A DNA stretch of 64,000 nucleotides from Tetracentron sinense (lineage: Eukaryota; Streptophyta; Magnoliopsida; Trochodendrales; Trochodendraceae). The translations under genes were made by a program, and so were the position numbers. This document shows positions 59,285 to 64,000 of this stretch, piece after piece. The notes below the pieces were generated by a model. It ran no database searches and was not told the origin of the DNA. It saw only the letters and a list, made by a program, of their open reading frames with translations. The stretch spans positions 13,069,827-13,133,826 of the forward strand of contig CM026551.1 of the NCBI GenBank assembly GCA_015143295.1. Reading direction: 5' to 3'. Every line of letters begins with the position of its first letter. Within the stretch, counting starts at the first letter, position 1.

Positions 59285-59648
59285 TCTTTACTATTATAAT
59301 GCGAGAGGAATGCGTAGATATTTTTCCGAAATTCTCAAATTACCCTTATATAAAAACAAAACATTGATTTAATGTTTTACTTTAATTCCCAAACTACCCT
59401 TGTTTTACTTTAATTCCTAAACTACCCCTTGCCATCTATCTATTTAGAATCACAGCCAATCGCGATTGACCTCGGGGAGAGTTCAATCACACCCGTGGGT
59501 TAACACGTGCCCCTTTTAATTCCTATTAACTGTGGTTAACTCCTTCCCCTCACTCTCACGTGCATTGCACGTGCCACTAGCGAGTTCAATCGGGTATTGT
59601 TAACTCCTTCCCCTCGTTCTCACATGCATCACACATGCCACCCGCTAG
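59285..59648 (+). mobile_element. Non-autonomous Helitron (copy H3) with two 3' termini
   Basis: Starts TCTTTACTATTATAATGCGA and ends in CTAG at 59645-59648, flanked by A and T. A first complete terminus (hairpin ACGTGCATTGCACGT then CTAG at 59577-59580) is followed by a second hairpin block and CTAG. Non-coding. Confidence 0.85.
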
Positions 59649-59985
59649 TTTTCCTTAATAAAAAGGACATTACCTGCTTGTGGAATGCCTCTTTTATATT
59701 TTCTTCATAGGCTCTTTTACGTCCGAAGATCCCACAAGCAGCTGCCGAAGATCTCACTAAAGGCTAAGTGTTTGGAAACTCTACTCACATATAATAAGCT
59801 CTTAAAAATAAACTCTAAGAGTAAGCTCTAAAGTTTTAGACCCAAAAAATAAGTTACCCCCGTACTACTTATTTGTTTAAAGGTTTTTCCTCTACTTTTA
59901 AAGTTTCTAGAGGTCTAACAAGCCTGTTATCATACATTCTAAAACTCAAATAAGCTCTAAAACCCAAATAAGCTCTTATTATTTA

Positions 59986-60312
59986 GGTGGCGTTTGGTAT
60001 CACTAATCTAAAAAGAAGTGCTTATTTGAAAAATATGTTTAGTTGGACTTAAGATTGTTAAGTTGAAGGTTAGTTGCATGTCTACATTTTTGAGATTTTA
60101 AGGGTAAAAACTTCTACATTAAAAAGTAGCTATGGAGCTACTATTTGAAGAAGTGCTTTTTACCCCTAAAATCTCTAAAATGTAGACATGCAATTATGCT
60201 TCAATTAACCTTCAACTTAACAATATTAAGTCTAACTAAGCATAATTTTCAAATAAAATTTTTTTTTAGACTAGTGTTACCAAACACCGTCTTAGAGTTA
60301 CCAAACGCCACC
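59986..60312. mobile_element. PIF/Harbinger-type MITE
   Basis: Flanked by TTA on both sides (59983-59985 and 60313-60315). Termini GGTGGCGTTTGGTA at both ends (right one inverted; the next base on the right breaks the match). A second inner terminus-like block TAGTGTTACCAAACACCGTC lies near 60272. Non-coding, 327 bp. Confidence 0.85.
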
Positions 60313-60534
60313 TTAAGCCTACCCTCTTTTAAGATATATATATATATTTTAATATTTATAGTTACTCCTTGAAAGTTTATTTACAACAAATATGAGCCAC
60401 CGCCAGTTGAAACTAAGCCAGAAGCCATAGTATTTCCTTAGATACATTTGTCTAAAGACTTGGATCATCGCCGGTTGGAGTTGAAACTAAGCCAGAAACC
60501 ACTAGTATTTCCTAAGATATATTTGTCTAAAGCC

Positions 60535-60955
60535 TTGGGATCATCCACAGTTGGTGCTAGCGAGGAAACTGTCAGCACTTACTCCCTTGACGCCACATAC
60601 TCTCTATATACATTCTTATGCATGCATAACATGTTGATAGTCGTATCCATGAGGTGTGTGGCATCATGGGAGTGACAAAAACTTAGCTCTGGTGGATGCC
60701 CAAGCTGGGTGCCCGGGCATCCACAAAACATGCGGCACCTATGATAATTTGGGGAAGAAGTCGTTTCACTTTCTCCCAATAATTTTGACCTCTCCCCAAT
60801 CGATATCATTCTCTTTTAAAACGTCACATGTCCCATGTTTTGTGGATGCCCGAGCGCCCAACTCAGACATCCACCATAACTAAGTTTTTGCTCATGAGAG
60901 TGAGTGTTGGCGGTGTCCTCATCAGCACCAACTGGAGATGATCCCAAGTCTTGTC
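60535..60955. mobile_element. Long inverted-repeat element with nested inner palindrome
   Basis: Outer arms CTTGGGATCATCCACAGTTG and CAACTGGAGATGATCCCAAG. Inner arms of GTGGATGCCC type on both sides (60690-60735 and 60835-60885). Non-coding. Confidence 0.65.
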
Positions 60956-61106
60956 TAAAACTATCCCTAACATCATTCCACCAACTCGAGATGATCTCAA
61001 GTCTTGGCTAAAACTATCCTTAACATGGTTCAGAGGAACCCTATATTTTGGGTACTAACAAATGGTGTCAGTGCATCCTTGGATTTTGGAGTAAAAAAAA
61101 AAGAGC

Positions 61107-61373
61107 AATAGTCACCTCCTCGGACTGAGGAGAGGACTATACCTCCTCACTCTCATAAACACTTGGAACTATGGTTTAAAAAAGTAACCACCTCTTGTAG
61201 TTAATTTTTTTTCTAATAATTATTTCTAAAACCTAAGGATAGATATGTGAACCTTAGCGGTGACTAAATCTTAACTACAGTTAATGGGAGAAAAAATGGA
61301 ACACGTGACCCCAAAAAGGAGGGACAAGACGGTAAGTCACCTCCTTGGTCCGAGGACCGAGGAGGTGACTATT
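61107..61373. mobile_element. Fold-back MITE with perfect 17-bp TIRs
   Basis: Ends AATAGTCACCTCCTCGG and its exact inverse. The interior contains the TTAACTACAGTTAATGG-type module. 267 bp. Confidence 0.8.
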
Positions 61374-61753
61374 TAAAAAAATAGAAATAAAGACCAAATT
61401 TTATATCCACGGTCACATGGTCGTAGACCATAACCTTTGGTATCAGAGTTGAATTAATATCATGCCACCAAAACGAGGAAGATTCCTTTTAGGGTGTATG
61501 GCCATACAACTCATAGTTTTGACTCTTCATCTTTATTTTTTGTTTTGGTTAGAACTCATCGTCTTTGTTTGCATAAACTTCTGTTGACCCTCTTTCATTT
61601 TTTTTTTGTCTTATTTTCTTTTTGTTTTTAGTAGCGATGGTCCGATTCTATACCTCTTTAACATTTGGTAGAGTATTTCTTTCGAAATAGAGGGAAAAAA
61701 AGTTAGGCAACGTCTGGGATGTGTTCGTTTGCCGAGAAAATGAAAGAAAGTAA

Positions 61754-61896
61754 TGCTATGTTTGGTTGTCGAGAAAATAAGTAAATATATAGAAAAGGAA
61801 AAAATATTTTGGATTTTAATATAATTTTTAGTTGTGTTTTGTCCCATTTTCTTTTCATTTCCATGTTTTTACTTATTTTCTCGGCAACAAAACATT
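61754..61896. mobile_element. Short fold-back MITE, copy 3 of 3
   Basis: Arms ATGTTTGGTTGTCGAGAAAA and the inverse around AATTTTTAGTTGTGTTTTG, almost identical in design to 5542-5684. Confidence 0.75.
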
Positions 61897-62208
61897 GGGT
61901 AAAAGAAAATAAAGGAGAGAAGTGTTCGGTTGAGAAGAAAAGAAATTACAAGAATCTATAAGGTCCATAGATTTTAGTGCATAATTTCTTTCAAAATTTT
62001 CATTCAAAAGTGAATTCATATTTTACCATTAACTAATGTCATATCATTTATCCCATTTCATGTAAAAATGAATTATTATAAAAAGTAATTTAGAAATATC
62101 AACATTCTTTCACTTTCTATTCTCTAATATCAAACACCCAAAAGAAAATTCATTTTTTTTTCTCTCACTTTCTTTTCTTTTACTTTCTCCATTTTTTATT
62201 TCCTTCAG

Positions 62209-62476
62209 CCATTTCTTGCAAAACGAACGGATCCCTAATGTGTTTGTGCAGTAGTTTCACAGTGACATAAAAATGAACTCCACTTTTTTTCTCCTTTTTT
62301 TAAATGAAGAAAATGTGTATGCACATTAGTAGCACACGCACAACCATTTCTTGCAAAAACGAACGGATCCCTAATGTGTTTGTGCAGTAGTTTCACAGTG
62401 ACATAAAAATGAACTCCACTTTTTTTCTCCTTTTTTTAAATGAAGAAAATGTGTATGCACATTAGTAGCACACGCT
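62209..62476. repeat. 135-bp near-perfect tandem duplication
   Basis: Units begin CCATTTCTTGCAAAA at 62209 and 62344 and are almost identical through GTATGCACATTAGTAGCACA. Very recent by similarity. Confidence 0.85.
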
Positions 62477-62754
62477 GATCAACGAAGGGAACTTGTTTTT
62501 CAAGAAAAAAATCTCATCAAAATTACAAAATAATAATAATAGTAGAAATAATAATTTCTATTGTTGTTCAATAGCATGGCCACAATAGAAATGGATGTTG
62601 ATTTCCGAAGTTATATTTGAAGGAAGCGTTAGAGCGTTTGAATTTGCATCTACCATTATTCGAGACTACAAGAATAGGAGATCATATGTCGACTTTCAAG
62701 AAAACAATTGAAATTGATAGTGGTACTTTTATTTCAGTTTTGAAAAAAAATATA

Positions 62755-63030
62755 TCTTTACTATTATAATGGGAGAGGCAGGCATAGCCTGAATTTTTCG
62801 AAATTCCTAAACTACCCTTATATAAAACAAACCATTAATTTAATGTTTTACTTTAATTTCCAAACTACCCTCATCTATCTATTTAAAGAGTAGAATCTCA
62901 GTCAATTGCGATTGAACTTGGGGAGAGTTCAATCGCATCCACAGGTTAACACGTATCCCTTTTAACTCCTATTAACTGTGATTAACTCCTTCCCCTCACT
63001 GTCACGTGCATCGCACGTGCCACCCGCTAG
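62755..63030 (+). mobile_element. Non-autonomous Helitron (copy H4), single 3' end
   Basis: Starts TCTTTACTATTATAATGGGA, ends with hairpin ACGTGCATCGCACGT, a 9-nt spacer and CTAG (63027-63030), flanked by A and T. At 276 bp it is the most compact and best-formed copy. Confidence 0.9.
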
Positions 63031-63319
63031 TGAAAGATAAATTGAAAATCTCAATGGAGTGAAACCCTGGATCAATGGAATGGTAACCACCAATGGGCAA
63101 GCAGTTAGTATCTGTTATCAGTCATGGGTAAATTTGTCATTTACAACTCATACTTTCACTTCCATGCCCTATAATAGTGGGGGGGGAGTGGGGACATAAG
63201 ATCTGTGTGCCAACAAGATAAACTCATGGGGCGGAGATTAGGGTTAACACTCCCCTTACACCTAATGGTTCATTCACCTAACGGTTTTGGTCCGTGGGTA
63301 ATCCATTGGTTGTAGCCAT

Positions 63320-63440
63320 AGGGGTGTCAATGGGCCGGGCTTTGGTGAGAATTATTGCAAATTTTGAATAAGCCCAAACCGAGACTAACCGATTTACAAG
63401 AAGTTTTTGGGGCCTAAATTCGGCCCATTGACATTCCAAT
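63320..63440. mobile_element. About 120-bp hAT-like miniature element
   Basis: AGGGGTGTCAATGGGCCG at the left is mirrored by CGGCCCATTGACATTCC at the right. No target duplication visible. Confidence 0.5.
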
Positions 63441-63734
63441 CCGCCGTAAGCACCGTGGCCAAAAGATTCTCTGACAAGGGGCCATTGTATTTTAGAGAAT
63501 CCCGCCCTATTTGGGCAAGAAAGGAGGTGGAGACAAGGGGCCCGTTTGGCATCGTTCTTCCGGAACAATTCCGCGTTCCGGAACAGGCCGAAAGAAAAGA
63601 AACCCGTTTGGGTTGCTTTGATTGTTCTGACTGAAGCAAAATCGGAACAATTGGGTATGATTTTTGTGGAACAAATAAAATGGGCACAGGATTCCCTCGA
63701 GTTCAACTCGAGAGAATCTCTCGAGTTGGAACCC
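63441..63734. other. Element-derived spacer
   Basis: Contains CCCGTTTGGCATCGTTCTTC, similar to the ends at 8583 and 34050, and palindromes such as TTCCGGAAC and CTCGAGTTCAACTCGAG. No gene is supported. Confidence 0.35.
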
Positions 63735-64000
63735 CTAGAGGTCACCACGTGTCTCCTTTGACACCCCTTAACCATGGGTACGGTTCACCCACCCCTATGG
63801 TTCACCCATCCATCCTTGGTTTTTTTTTATATATATTAATTATTATTTTTTAAATTAAAAAAACTGTTTTTAGAGTTTTTTTAATATTAAAAAAAGTTTT
63901 TAGTTAAAATATAATAATTAATATTTTTAAAAAAAAACCAAGGATGGATGGGTGAACCCTAGGGGTGGGTGAACCTTACCCATGGTTAAGGGGTGTAAAA
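63735..64000. mobile_element. Fold-back element, truncated by the window end
   Basis: Arms CACCCCTTAACCATGGGT and ACCCATGGTTAAGGGGTG plus CCATCCATCCTTGGTTTTTT against AAAAAACCAAGGATGGATGG, around an AT-rich centre. Same family as 48768-49096. Confidence 0.75.

Noticed and set aside
63278-63775. 165-codon minus-strand open frame
   Set aside because: It spans several element ends and palindromes, has no recognisable domain, and overlaps frames on the other strand of the same low-constraint sequence.

Overview
This is plant nuclear DNA, most likely from a woody angiosperm. Genes have GT-AG introns, the spacers are AT-rich and packed with transposons, and the recognisable genes are plant ent-kaurene synthase (diterpene synthase) genes, a plant 20S proteasome alpha-4 gene, a plant HAD-hydrolase gene and a small plant-type gene. 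No prokaryotic operon, CRISPR array or genuine tRNA/rRNA gene was seen. The species cannot be named from the sequence.

Layout. (1) 1-26.2 kb is a tandem ent-kaurene synthase-like array on the + strand. Copy A (1-1921) is cut by the window start, and all seven exons seen are open. Copy B (7668-21249) reads as a complete 14-exon gene of 787 codons with an 8 kb transposon-filled intron. Copy C (about 23.75-26.2 kb) is a decayed pseudogene. A and B are close paralogues about 19.3 kb apart and share 3' flanking DNA. (2) 26.3-32.9 kb is a minus-strand HAD hydrolase (HDHD3-like, 253 aa, three coding exons). Its long 5'-UTR intron holds a PIF/Harbinger-like element carrying a fragment of a TPR-protein gene. 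(3) 34.8-35.6 kb is an intact proteasome alpha-4 gene (minus strand). (4) 37.2-43.8 kb is a dead L1-type LINE interrupted by two hAT MITEs, each with a clean 8-bp target duplication. (5) 44-51.7 kb is repeat-rich: Helitrons, MITEs, a Myb/SANT-like fragment, a TRIM element and a telomere-like minisatellite next to an exon-like segment. (6) 51.8-53.1 kb is a two-exon gene for a 142-aa lysine-rich protein of unknown function. (7) 53.5-64 kb is nested SINEs, a 2.4 kb solo LTR, hAT and Harbinger MITEs, Helitrons and fold-back elements.

Biology. The array suggests diterpenoid (gibberellin or specialised) metabolism. Copy A keeps the Pro-Ile-Val triad expected of true kaurene synthases. Copy B has Pro-Asn-Val at the position where a single residue is known to decide product outcome, while keeping both class I metal-binding motifs. 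This makes B the best candidate for a neofunctionalised diterpene synthase. The HAD hydrolase, proteasome and 142-aa genes look like ordinary housekeeping neighbours.

Transposon structure. Many elements could be delimited to the base from their target-site duplications. A non-autonomous Helitron family repeatedly shows doubled 3' ends. One short sequence module recurs in both Helitrons and unrelated fold-back elements.
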